DNA from: Bacteroidales bacterium | GTDB lineage: Bacteria > Bacteroidota > Bacteroidia > Bacteroidales > CG2-30-32-10 | Direction: 5' to 3' | Assembly (NCBI GenBank): GCA_035353855.1 | Contig: DAOQAK010000053.1 | Span: forward strand, 1-29,563 | DNA length: 29,563 bases | Part shown: piece after piece, positions 17,093 through 24,859 of the stretch | How positions within the stretch are numbered: the first letter of the stretch is position 1 | Layout: every line of letters begins with the position of its first letter | The notes under the pieces: generated by a model | The model's database searches: none | What the model was told of the DNA's origin: nothing | What the model saw: only the letters and a program-made list of their open reading frames with translations | Program-made: the position numbers and the translations under genes

Positions 17093-17689
17093 ATGAGATA
17101 TTTTATTGGAATCATTCTTGGGATCTTGATCGTGATCATAGGCTATAGCACAAATAAAACAAGCTGTAACGAACAAGTTGTTCACAACATTGACAAATGG
17201 CATACCAGCATCAGCATTTCCAATAGATATTCTTTATCAGTGAAGGATGCTTATGCTGTTGTAAAAGACTCTTTAATGAAAAAAAATGCCTTCATTTATA
17301 TTTTGAACAAAAAATTTTATAAGCAGGATAATTTTAAAAATATTATAAGTATCCATTCAAAAAATATTTATTCCGCAGCCGGTCATGGCAGCTATTATGA
17401 AGGCGACAGCATTGTACGCTGGGAAAAATATTACAATAAAAAAAATATTTTGATTCATGAGCTTTTTGTTAATTACGTTTCTTATAAAAGCAAAGTACCA
17501 AATGATTCCACTACAACGAACGGTTTTGTTCCAATTTGGACCGTTGTAAAACGAGACACATTAGGACCTTTATATTACGTTCAGATTCCTGATAAATATT
17601 CTGTCGAGATGGGAGATGCTTATGCTTTTAATATTTGTGGTGATTCAACAATAACAAATGATATACTTGATGATTTTGAAATAAAATAA
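17093..17689 (+). CDS. Small membrane-anchored protein of unknown function
   Basis: 198 residues that I do not recognise. A hydrophobic N-terminal segment (about 3-18, FIGIILGILIVIIGYS) followed by NKTSC suggests a membrane anchor or signal peptide with the rest outside the cytoplasm. The Cys is too far from the hydrophobic core to be a convincing lipobox. The remainder is rich in Lys, Tyr and Asn with a mixed alpha/beta pattern, plus a GHGSYYEGD stretch near residue 100 and a conserved-looking FVPIWTVV strand. It starts 7 bp after the prolyl oligopeptidase stop, so an operon is likely. Nothing in the sequence fixes a biochemical role. Confidence 0.65.
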   Translation: MRYFIGIILGILIVIIGYSTNKTSCNEQVVHNIDKWHTSISISNRYSLSVKDAYAVVKDSLMKKNAFIYILNKKFYKQDNFKNIISIHSKNIYSAAGHGSYYEGDSIVRWEKYYNKKNILIHELFVNYVSYKSKVPNDSTTTNGFVPIWTVVKRDTLGPLYYVQIPDKYSVEMGDAYAFNICGDSTITNDILDDFEIK

Positions 17690-17741
17690 TTTTAAAAATT
17701 TCAATCCGCCATAGACTTACTAAAATCCAAGATAAAATGTT

Positions 17742-17758
17742 CAACCCCTACGGGGTTG
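17742..17758. repeat. Perfect palindrome CAACCCC-TAC-GGGGTTG
   Basis: A seven-base perfect stem with a three-base loop in a long intergenic gap, unusually GC-rich for its surroundings. The shape is comparable with the palindrome at 171-184. It may be a REP-like element of the kind mobilised by single-strand transposases, but no such transposase is in the window. Confidence 0.5.
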
Positions 17759-17958
17759 CATATTTCAGTTCTATTTTCTTCCTTGCTTTTCATGCGAGGT
17801 TACCAATATTTTATAAAAAGATTATCATTACAAGAACATTGCTCTGATGGATATTGTTTATAGCTAAAGCACCTACAACTTTTAACAACTTACTAAACCA
17901 GCTGCCATCAACCTACACCTCATTACAAAAAAATTTCAAGTCCTAAATCACAAATTTA

Positions 17959-17995
17959 AAATTCCAATAAATATTTTTCTTTGGATTTGGAATTT
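17959..17995. terminator. Possible bidirectional terminator hairpin
   Basis: AAATTCCAA (17959-17967) pairs perfectly with TTGGAATTT (17987-17995) around a 19-base loop. It is located 31 bp past the stop of the minus-strand cytochrome gene and about 270 bp past the plus-strand gene. The stem is AT-rich and the loop long, so termination strength is doubtful. Confidence 0.3.
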
Positions 17996-18025
17996 GGTTT
18001 TTGAATTTTGTCTTGGTTCTTAAGA

Positions 18026-19153
18026 TTAAGGTAAATCCGAAGGTTTTGAAAAATCAGGATTATTGATAAATGTTGAATCGGTAAGCGTTAGCAGAAATGC
18101 TTTCAGGTCGGCTTTATCAGAAGGCAACAATTGTACACCACCATCATTAACTTTTTTCATAAACGGGTGAACATACGGCGACCACACCAAACCTTCGCTA
18201 TAAAAATTAATGACATCATCCAATGTTGCAAAACGCCCATCGTGCATGTATGGTCCTGTCAAAGAAATATTCCGCAAGGTCGGAGCTTTATATGCACCAA
18301 TATCCATAGGATCGCCGGTAACGGCATAGCGGTCGCGGGTATCCGTAAATACTGAATCTTTAGCATTATTATAAAAGCCATTTGTGGTCAGTAAAATAGT
18401 TCCATGACAATGAAAACAATCGCCCTGCTCCGTATTGAAAATTACGTAACCGTTCATCTCCTGCGCTGTCAAGGTTTTTTCACCTTTTAAATATTTATCG
18501 AATTTACTGTTTGATGAAATAAGTGTACGTACAAATTGCGCAATAGCTTTTGAAATGTTTTTAAAGGTAACTGTTTCGGAACCAAAAGCAGCTTTAAACA
18601 TAGGTGGGTAAATAGCAATAGCCTGTATAGCAGCTTTACATGAATTGGTATCGCTGTGGAATTCATGAGGAGCTACAGCCCCCATCCAGCCAAGGTCTTC
18701 AATGTTTCCACCGTATGTTGTTGGAGTATTGAACACCGGGTTATCATGTTCCACTTTGCCATTCCACAAATATCCCGAACTGTTAAAGACAAGGTTTATC
18801 AAGGGCATCATTACATGCGGTGTTTGAATTCCTGTTACACCATGAGCATATCCAACACCATTTTCAAAAGCGTATTGCTGCGAATGACAGGTTCCGCACG
18901 ACATCATGGTATCTTTCTTTCCACACAATCTTCCATCATAAAATAAATACCTTCCCAACCTAACACCTTCAACTGTCATAGGATTGTCGGCAGGAATATT
19001 TAATACTGTCGGAAAATATTTCGGAATAACTATATTATATGGAGTCGGTCCAGGATTATTATCTGAAGGCAATGGTTCATCTTTATCACACGCAACAATA
19101 AAAGCAATTAAAAATAACCCGATAAAAAAAATTATGTATAATTTATTTTTCAA
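18026..19153 (-). CDS. Di-heme cytochrome c peroxidase / MauG-like lipoprotein
   Basis: A 375-residue exported protein with two c-type heme sites: CGTCH (Cys86, Cys89, His90) and CFHCH (Cys246, Cys249, His250). A lipoprotein signal peptide ends IVAC (Cys22). The fold signatures of the bacterial CcP/MauG family are present: GRYLFYDGRL before heme 1, an intervening domain with YPPMFKAAFG, and the C-terminal TGPYMHDGRFATLDDV segment carrying a likely distal Met ligand. Family members reduce hydrogen peroxide with electrons from small cytochromes or act as MauG-type oxidases. The lipid anchor places it in the periplasm or outer membrane. It is monocistronic here, facing away from its neighbours. 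Peroxidase is the default call and a MauG-type activity cannot be excluded. Confidence 0.88.
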   Translation of the reverse strand: MKNKLYIIFFIGLFLIAFIVACDKDEPLPSDNNPGPTPYNIVIPKYFPTVLNIPADNPMTVEGVRLGRYLFYDGRLCGKKDTMMSCGTCHSQQYAFENGVGYAHGVTGIQTPHVMMPLINLVFNSSGYLWNGKVEHDNPVFNTPTTYGGNIEDLGWMGAVAPHEFHSDTNSCKAAIQAIAIYPPMFKAAFGSETVTFKNISKAIAQFVRTLISSNSKFDKYLKGEKTLTAQEMNGYVIFNTEQGDCFHCHGTILLTTNGFYNNAKDSVFTDTRDRYAVTGDPMDIGAYKAPTLRNISLTGPYMHDGRFATLDDVINFYSEGLVWSPYVHPFMKKVNDGGVQLLPSDKADLKAFLLTLTDSTFINNPDFSKPSDLP

Positions 19154-19214
19154 AATAGCCGGAATATATTTTCAATACAAAGTTAACAAAGATGATTGAT
19201 TTGTAAAACTATTT

Positions 19215-19222
19215 TAACTTTG
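19215..19222 (+). promoter_or_regulatory. Candidate -7 promoter element TAACTTTG
   Basis: An exact TAnnTTTG match on the plus strand, 126 bp before ATG 19349. A TTG occurs at 19196-19198, giving a 16-bp spacer, a little short of the usual 19. Transcription would begin near 19229, almost exactly at the first base of the inverted-repeat array starting at 19231. The array would then form the first part of the mRNA leader. Confidence 0.5.
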
Positions 19223-19230
19223 ACGATAAT

Positions 19231-19335
19231 TATACCGACAGAAAAAAGGTTTGCAAAAATATTTTTTGTTTTCTGTACGGTATAACTCGTTCTAAACAGT
19301 TTTGCTTTTGCAAACCTGATAAGAACGAGTATAAA
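19231..19335 (+). ncRNA. Structured 5' leader with predicted kissing loops
   Basis: Three interlocking inverted repeats. Hairpin 1 pairs TATACCGACAGAAAA (19231-19245) with 19269-19284, 15 base pairs with one bulged A, around a 23-base loop. Hairpin 2 pairs ACTCGTTCT (19285-19293) with AGAACGAGT (19322-19330), nine perfect pairs, around a 28-base loop. Loop 1 contains AGGTTTGCAAAA (19247-19258) and loop 2 contains its exact complement TTTTGCAAACCT (19306-19317). As RNA these would form adjacent hairpins joined by a 12-base loop-loop contact. It sits between a candidate promoter and ATG 19349. Its 3' half (19278-19335) recurs at 29434-29492. An alternative reading is a DNA element: operator pairs or a decayed mobile-element end. 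Confidence 0.45.
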
Positions 19336-19348
19336 TTAGAGATATTAC

Positions 19349-20740
19349 ATGAAATCGAAAAAGGAAAATATTTTTATTCTTATTTCAGGAATCGCTTTCC
19401 TTGTATTGTTTGGGATTTGCTCCTATTTCAATCGATTTGCTGTTGATGATTACTACCATATTCACAACGAACATATTTTGGGAATATGGGGAGGAATGCT
19501 CGAAGGCTATAATAATTGGGGCGGGCGATGGACATCCTATTTATTATGGAATACTGTTTATCATTTTCACGACAACCGTTCAATAATATTTATTTATACT
19601 TTTTTAATAATTTTATTTTTCATCCTTGCGATCTATGGTATTTCAAAAGAGTTATTCTCCTTTTCGGGTATTTACAACACAAGGCACTCCGCATTAATGG
19701 TCAGTTTACTTTTTTCTGTCTTCTTTTTTTTATTTTCATTCAACAAAGGTGAAGTCTGGTTTTGGATTGTATCAACTGCAATGTACATAGTGAGCCTGAT
19801 ATTTTTTCTTTTTATTTTAAGATTGATTATTTCAACAAAGCGAAAAATACTTTTATACCTGCTTTTGATCATATTCTCTATTTATGCAGGAGGAGCCAGC
19901 GAAATATATGCCTTCTTTTATATTTTAATATTGTTATCATTGTTTATTGTTACCATGGTTTTCCCAAAAGACCAGGTATCTCAAAGATTAAAAGAAACTT
20001 CATTAATAAAAATAATCATAGCTTTAATATTTACCACAACAGCATTTATTATTTCTGTTAAAGCTCCGGGTAATGCAATAAGAACATCATGGTTACCCGA
20101 ACCATCATTCAGTAAAACAATCTATATCACTTTTAAAGAACTGGCAAAAATCATTTTATTTAAATTTTCATTACAATTACACTGGGCTGTTTTATTTAGT
20201 ATTCCATTTATGTACGTTGGTTTTATTCATGGAATAAATTCAGATATCATACCGTTGAAAAAAATTATTAAACCATTAATGATTTCTTTTTTAGGTCTTT
20301 TTATTTTGATTTATATTTTACTATTCCCTTCCTGTTATATTTTATCAGAAGCCGGTCCTGACAGGTCGCTCTCTATGATAATAATTTCTGTAGCTATTTT
20401 TATTGCAGGCTGGTCGTACCGTATCGGGAAGTGTTGTATAAAAAGCAATAGAGTTATACAAAAACTGTTTTATGTTTCCATGTCGCTGATTATTGTTTTT
20501 ATTATTTATTTATGTTACCAGCAATACAATACACTTTCAAAATATGCAGCAGCGCTCGACAAACGAAGTGAATTGCTTCAACAATTACAACAGGTAAAAA
20601 ATAAAAAGACTATTGTAGTTTCACCTCTTCCCTCTAATGGATATTTATATTCAGCAGAAATTTCAAACGACACCAATTACTTTAGCAATGAGCATTACAG
20701 ACTAGGTTTGTTTTTAGATTTTAAAGTGAAGAAAGAATAA
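19349..20740 (+). CDS. DUF6056 polytopic membrane protein
   Basis: A 463-residue integral membrane protein with about ten hydrophobic segments spread over residues 10-410 and a soluble C-terminal tail. After the first membrane helix comes RFAVDDYYHIHN, and then NNWGGRWTSYLLW. An acidic DD/E pair plus a GR-x-T/S motif in the first external loop is characteristic of DUF6056 and recalls GT-C type glycosyltransferases that use lipid-linked sugars. A role in surface glycan assembly is therefore possible but unproven. The ATG at 19349 follows the structured leader at 19231-19335. It is separated from the helicase gene by 58 bp on the same strand. Confidence 0.72.
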   Translation: MKSKKENIFILISGIAFLVLFGICSYFNRFAVDDYYHIHNEHILGIWGGMLEGYNNWGGRWTSYLLWNTVYHFHDNRSIIFIYTFLIILFFILAIYGISKELFSFSGIYNTRHSALMVSLLFSVFFFLFSFNKGEVWFWIVSTAMYIVSLIFFLFILRLIISTKRKILLYLLLIIFSIYAGGASEIYAFFYILILLSLFIVTMVFPKDQVSQRLKETSLIKIIIALIFTTTAFIISVKAPGNAIRTSWLPEPSFSKTIYITFKELAKIILFKFSLQLHWAVLFSIPFMYVGFIHGINSDIIPLKKIIKPLMISFLGLFILIYILLFPSCYILSEAGPDRSLSMIIISVAIFIAGWSYRIGKCCIKSNRVIQKLFYVSMSLIIVFIIYLCYQQYNTLSKYAAALDKRSELLQQLQQVKNKKTIVVSPLPSNGYLYSAEISNDTNYFSNEHYRLGLFLDFKVKKE

Positions 20741-20798
20741 AACAATCTTCACATAAAAAATCTGCTTAACTTTACTCACAAATTTTTCTATTTTCATA

Positions 20799-23700
20799 AT
20801 GCCTTTTGTAACTTATAAATCGTCGGCTGGCTCAGGTAAAACATTTACGCTTGTTCGTGAATACATAAAACTTTGTATTTCAAAACCTGAACAATTCAAA
20901 CGCATACTCGCTATTACCTTCACCAACAAGGCTGCCAACGAAATGAAGGAAAGAGTAATTACTTATCTTACCCAGCTTTCATCAAGCGAAACAAATTCCA
21001 TTGCTTATAAATTTTTACTTCCTGAAATAATTTCTGACACCAAACTTTCCGAAAAGGAAATTTGCTCACGAGCCAAACAGGTTCTCGATTCCATACTTCA
21101 TAATTATTCCGATTTTGCAATAGGAACCATTGACAGTTTTGTTCACCGTATTATCCGCATTTTTGCTCATGACCTAAAAATCCCACTGAACTTCGAAGTG
21201 GAAATGGATACAGACCGGATGTTGTCCGAAGCAGTTGGATTGCTTATAAGCAAAGCCGGAAGCGATGCACAACTTACTAAAATTCTTATTGAGTTCTCCG
21301 AAAGCAAAGCTGATGAAGGGAAAAGCTGGAATATAGAAAACGAACTTATAAATTTTGCAAAACAATTTATACGCGATGATAATTCCCTGCATATTGAAAA
21401 TGTAAGAAAATTAAGCATTCCCGATTTTTTAAATATCCGAAAAAAACTTTTAGCACTCTCCGAAATATTTGAAAAATCAATTTCTAAAATTGCGTTGGAT
21501 GCATTAAAAATAATCAATGAAAATAATATTCCACTCGAATCGTTTTATCACGGGAAAAGCGGATTAGGAAAATATTTAGAGAAATTATCGAATGGAATTT
21601 ATGATAAAATTCAGCCTAATTCATACGTATTGGCAACGCTTAACGATGACAAATGGTACTCCGAGAAATGCAAGCCCAACATCAAGACAAGTATTGATTC
21701 TATTAAAGGAACACTTGCATCGGAATGTTTTAAAATCATTGCACTAATTGAAAAGAATTTTAAAAAATATACTCTTTATAACCTGGTTCTTTCAAACATT
21801 TATCCTGTTGCTGTTCTCAGTGAAATTGAGAAAGTAATTGATGAAATAAAAAAAGAGAATAATATTTTACCTATTTCCGAATTCAACGAAAAGATTTCAA
21901 AGATAGTGGTTACGCAGCCTGTTCCTTTTATTTATGAACGTATTGGCGAAAAATATCAAAACTATCTGATTGATGAATTCCAGGATACATCAGCTTTGCA
22001 ATGGATCAATCTTTTACCTCTGATCGAAAATTCTCTTGCATCTGATTATTTTAATTTAATTGTCGGCGACGGAAAACAGGCCATTTACCGCTGGCGTGGC
22101 GGCGATGTAGAACAGTTTGCAATGCTTCCTGAGATTTCTAAAAACATTTCCGATTACTTTTCTTTAGAACGGGCTGAAGCAATTGGCAGAAATTATAATG
22201 AAAAATTTCTTACATCAAATTTCAGGTCTAAAGCGGAGTTGGTCAATTTCAACAATAAACTTTTTAAACATATTAGTGAAATCACTTCACCATATATTCA
22301 AAATATTTATTCGCATTGCGAACAGGAATTTGATAAAAATAATTCAGGGGGTTATGTTCAGATTAATTTTTTAGAAACACCCGCTGATGACGAAGAACAA
22401 GATTATTCTTCAGTTACAAACAACAAAATATTTAATACCATTGAACAACTCCGTTCCGGGAATTATAACTTTTCTGACATCGCTATTCTATGCCGTAAGA
22501 AAAAAGATGCTTCCGATACTGCAAAATTCCTGGTATCATCAAACATTCCCGTTATCTCCGATGAGTCGCTTTTGATAAGCACTTCCACGGATGTGAATTT
22601 TCTTTTGGCGTTTGCTGAACTTGCCGTGAACAGAAATAATAACATTGCCCTTTATCGAATATTGCATTACCTTTTAGAAAACAAAATGCTTAACGATAAT
22701 AACATGTTTGAACTTACTTCTAAACTTCATAATGAAAACAAAAATATTTTCTTTCAAAATGTTCACGATTACCTGAAGTCGAATAATTTTATTTACGACT
22801 TTCAGAAACTTGCATCTATGGCGGTCTTTGAATTTTTTAAAGAACTGATTTTAATTTTTAAAATAAATTTAACCGACAACCCGTATATCCAGTTTTTCCT
22901 TGATGCTACGCTTGAGTATAGCAGTACAGGAAAAAATTCATTGAATACTTTTCTTGAATGGTGGGACGATGAAAAAGCAAAGCGTTCAGTAATTATTCCC
23001 GAAGGTACCGATGCTGTTAGAATTATGACCATTCACAAATCGAAAGGACTGGAATTCCCTGTTGTTATTTATCCTTACGCTTATGTTTCATCAAACACAT
23101 TTAATGATTTCATCTGGATACAACCAGAAATAGAACAAATTCCGGAGATGAAATCAGCATTAATCAGAAATAGTAAAAAACTTGACGATACTGATTTTGC
23201 TGAAATCCGACAAAATGAAACCGACAAAACGTTGCTCGATAACCTGAACATATTGTATGTTGCGCTTACCCGTGCATCGGAACAATTATATATACTCACA
23301 AAAAAACCTTCCGGGGACATTTCGGAAACCCGCAACTATCCTGAATACTTTGCATCATTCCTTCATCAATCCGAAACATGGAATGACGAAGTATCAGAAT
23401 ATTCATTCGGAACATTTTCAAAAAAAGAGGTATCAAAAAAATCAAAGGGAAATTTCAAACCTGTTCCTTTAATTGAATATAGTAAGAAGCATCGAGAGCA
23501 AACTATCCACCTCAGGAAAAAATCTGTTGAGATTTGGGATACTGAAAACCCCGAAAAAAATATTGAATGGGGAAACACCGTGCATTATGTGCTTTCAAAA
23601 ATTATCAGTGCTAATGATATTGAAAAAGTAATTTTTGAAATTAAAGAAAGTGGTTTTATTGAAGCAGATAAAATTGATGAATTGAAAGAAAAAATACATT

Positions 23701-23981
23701 CTATCATTACACACCCCCTGCTTTCTGAATATTATAAAACCGGCGTAAATGCTTTGAACGAATCGGAAATATTGATGACTGAAGGGAATATCCTTCGCCC
23801 CGACCGTATTGTACTGGAAAATAAAAACGCAATAATCATTGATTATAAAACCGGAAGTAAAAAAGATTTCCACGCTGAACAAATAAATGGATACGCTGAA
23901 GCCCTTAAAAAAATGGGATTTCAGGATATAAGAAAACTTTTGGTTTATGTAAACAATAACCAGGTTGAAGAAATTTTTTAA
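20799..23981 (+). CDS. AddA/RecB-like UvrD-family helicase with C-terminal PD-(D/E)XK nuclease
   Basis: A 1060-residue SF1A helicase-nuclease for double-strand break processing. Helicase motifs in order: Walker A SSAGSGKT (residues 8-15), AITFTNKAANEMKERV (Ia), LIDEFQDTSALQ with Asp392-Glu393 (II), GDGKQAIYRWRGGD (III), TIHKSKGLEFPVV from about 744 (V), and LYVALTRASEQLYIL near 820 (VI). The C-terminal RecB-type nuclease has His929 in WGNTVHYVLS, Asp1002 in RPDRIV, Asp1015 and Lys1017 in IIDYKTGS, then the EQINGYAEAL helix with its Gln and Tyr. Both halves therefore look active. AddA normally works with AddB, but no AddB-like gene is adjacent. The stop codon lies inside a perfect 20-bp palindrome (23970-23989). 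Confidence 0.92.
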   Translation: MPFVTYKSSAGSGKTFTLVREYIKLCISKPEQFKRILAITFTNKAANEMKERVITYLTQLSSSETNSIAYKFLLPEIISDTKLSEKEICSRAKQVLDSILHNYSDFAIGTIDSFVHRIIRIFAHDLKIPLNFEVEMDTDRMLSEAVGLLISKAGSDAQLTKILIEFSESKADEGKSWNIENELINFAKQFIRDDNSLHIENVRKLSIPDFLNIRKKLLALSEIFEKSISKIALDALKIINENNIPLESFYHGKSGLGKYLEKLSNGIYDKIQPNSYVLATLNDDKWYSEKCKPNIKTSIDSIKGTLASECFKIIALIEKNFKKYTLYNLVLSNIYPVAVLSEIEKVIDEIKKENNILPISEFNEKISKIVVTQPVPFIYERIGEKYQNYLIDEFQDTSALQWINLLPLIENSLASDYFNLIVGDGKQAIYRWRGGDVEQFAMLPEISKNISDYFSLERAEAIGRNYNEKFLTSNFRSKAELVNFNNKLFKHISEITSPYIQNIYSHCEQEFDKNNSGGYVQINFLETPADDEEQDYSSVTNNKIFNTIEQLRSGNYNFSDIAILCRKKKDASDTAKFLVSSNIPVISDESLLISTSTDVNFLLAFAELAVNRNNNIALYRILHYLLENKMLNDNNMFELTSKLHNENKNIFFQNVHDYLKSNNFIYDFQKLASMAVFEFFKELILIFKINLTDNPYIQFFLDATLEYSSTGKNSLNTFLEWWDDEKAKRSVIIPEGTDAVRIMTIHKSKGLEFPVVIYPYAYVSSNTFNDFIWIQPEIEQIPEMKSALIRNSKKLDDTDFAEIRQNETDKTLLDNLNILYVALTRASEQLYILTKKPSGDISETRNYPEYFASFLHQSETWNDEVSEYSFGTFSKKEVSKKSKGNFKPVPLIEYSKKHREQTIHLRKKSVEIWDTENPEKNIEWGNTVHYVLSKIISANDIEKVIFEIKESGFIEADKIDELKEKIHSIITHPLLSEYYKTGVNALNESEILMTEGNILRPDRIVLENKNAIIIDYKTGSKKDFHAEQINGYAEALKKMGFQDIRKLLVYVNNNQVEEIF

Positions 23982-23989
23982 AAAATTTC
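23970..23989. terminator. Perfect 20-bp AT palindrome at the helicase stop codon
   Basis: A continuous self-complementary tract, GAAA then six T, six A then TTTC, centred on the helicase stop codon (23979-23981) and ending 9 bp before the LemA -7 element. As RNA it could form an AT-only stem, though with no free loop bases. Weak termination or chance are both possible. Confidence 0.3.
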
Positions 23990-23998
23990 AAAATAATA

Positions 23999-24006
23999 TA
24001 TCTTTG
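23999..24006 (+). promoter_or_regulatory. Candidate -7 promoter element TATCTTTG
   Basis: An exact TAnnTTTG match, 27 bp before ATG 24034, predicting a leader of about 20 bases. No clear -33 TTG is found at standard spacing. It would give lemA a promoter independent of the helicase gene 52 bp upstream. Confidence 0.5.
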
Positions 24007-24033
24007 TAATGCTAACTTTTAAAAACTAAAACT

Positions 24034-24603
24034 ATGTCATCAGGATTAATAATCATGCTAATTTTTGTAGGATTCATCTTACTTCTCATGTTAATTTCAT
24101 ACAACAGTTTAATAGGTCGCAAAAATAAAGTGCAGTATGCCTATAGTTCAATTGATGCAATGCTGAAGAAAAGATATGACCTTATTCCAAACCTTATCGA
24201 AAGTGTTAAGCAATACATGGGTTACGAAAAAAATCTGCTTACAACTATTACAAGCCTTCGCACTGAAGTTATGAAGAGCGACATTAACGAGTACAAACGT
24301 TTTCTACTGGAAAATCAGATTTCATCAGCATTAGGTAAGATTAATCTTGCTGTTGAGAATTATCCTGAACTTAAAGCCAACCAGAATTTCCTTCAGTTAC
24401 AGGCATCGCTCAATGAAGTAGAAGAGCAAATCTCCGCGTCACGTCGTGCTTTCAACGCTTCTGTAATGGATTACAACAATGCTGTAGAAAAATTCCCTTC
24501 GAATATTTTTGCAGGTATGTTTGGCTTCCGTCATAAAGCATCATTCGAAATGCCACAGGAGCAAAAAGAAAACGTGAACGTGAAAAATTTATTTAATTCA
24601 TAA
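24034..24603 (+). CDS. lemA: LemA family protein
   Basis: A 189-residue protein with one N-terminal membrane helix (about 4-23, LIIMLIFVGFILLLML). The LemA signature follows: YNSLIGRKNKVQYAYSSIDAMLKKRYDLIPNLIESVKQY, which I read as residues 24-62 and which includes the KRYDLIPNL motif. The rest is a helical bundle with QLQASLNEVEEQISASRRAF and the closing YNNAVEKFPSNIFAGMFGF. The length matches the family. LemA proteins are membrane-anchored, and their biochemical role is not settled. The next gene, a DUF3137 membrane protein on the same strand, is a common partner, although here 256 bp of hairpin-rich DNA lies between them. Confidence 0.93.
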   Translation: MSSGLIIMLIFVGFILLLMLISYNSLIGRKNKVQYAYSSIDAMLKKRYDLIPNLIESVKQYMGYEKNLLTTITSLRTEVMKSDINEYKRFLLENQISSALGKINLAVENYPELKANQNFLQLQASLNEVEEQISASRRAFNASVMDYNNAVEKFPSNIFAGMFGFRHKASFEMPQEQKENVNVKNLFNS

Positions 24604-24683
24604 ATTAGAAAATCAAAAAAATAATAAATCTATTTTTATGAGCGAGGGACTGACAAACGGCGAGGTCAGGGCTGGAAGTGAAT

Positions 24684-24834
24684 GAAAAAATTCACTGAAT
24701 TCTTACAAAGAAGTTTTCTCGCTTTGTTTAGAATTCAGAAATTTTTCAGAGCGGGTTGAAGCATCGTTTTGTCTTGATTCCCTGCCTTGCCGGCAGGCAG
24801 GTTTTCGTTCTTTTCTGATCAAGCAGAAAAGAAC
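24684..24834. repeat. Three-hairpin intergenic element between lemA and the DUF3137 gene
   Basis: Hairpin 1 spans about 24684-24747. Its core pairs CTGAATTCTTACAAAG (24695-24710) with 24722-24738 around an 11-base loop with one bulge, and GAAAAA/TTTTTC extends the stem. Hairpin 2 is CCTGCC-TTGCCGGCA-GGCAGG (24781-24801). Hairpin 3 is GTTCTTTTCTG-ATCAAG-CAGAAAAGAAC (24807-24834), 11 perfect pairs. No gene is supported. The three consecutive hairpins suggest a non-autonomous mobile repeat dropped between two partner genes, or a processing or attenuation site adjusting their relative expression. Confidence 0.6.
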
Positions 24835-24859
24835 AATAAATAAACTTAAAATTATATAA

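Larger units (their letters stand above)
17690..18025. other. Intergenic region between convergent genes, with palindromes
   Basis: No gene is supported in these 336 bp. It contains the CAACCCC-TAC-GGGGTTG palindrome (17742-17758) and an inverted repeat AAATTCCAA/TTGGAATTT (17959-17967 and 17987-17995) close to the end of the cytochrome gene. The latter could act as a weak terminator in either direction, since the flanking genes converge here. The rest is AT-rich with no recognisable signal. Confidence 0.55.
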
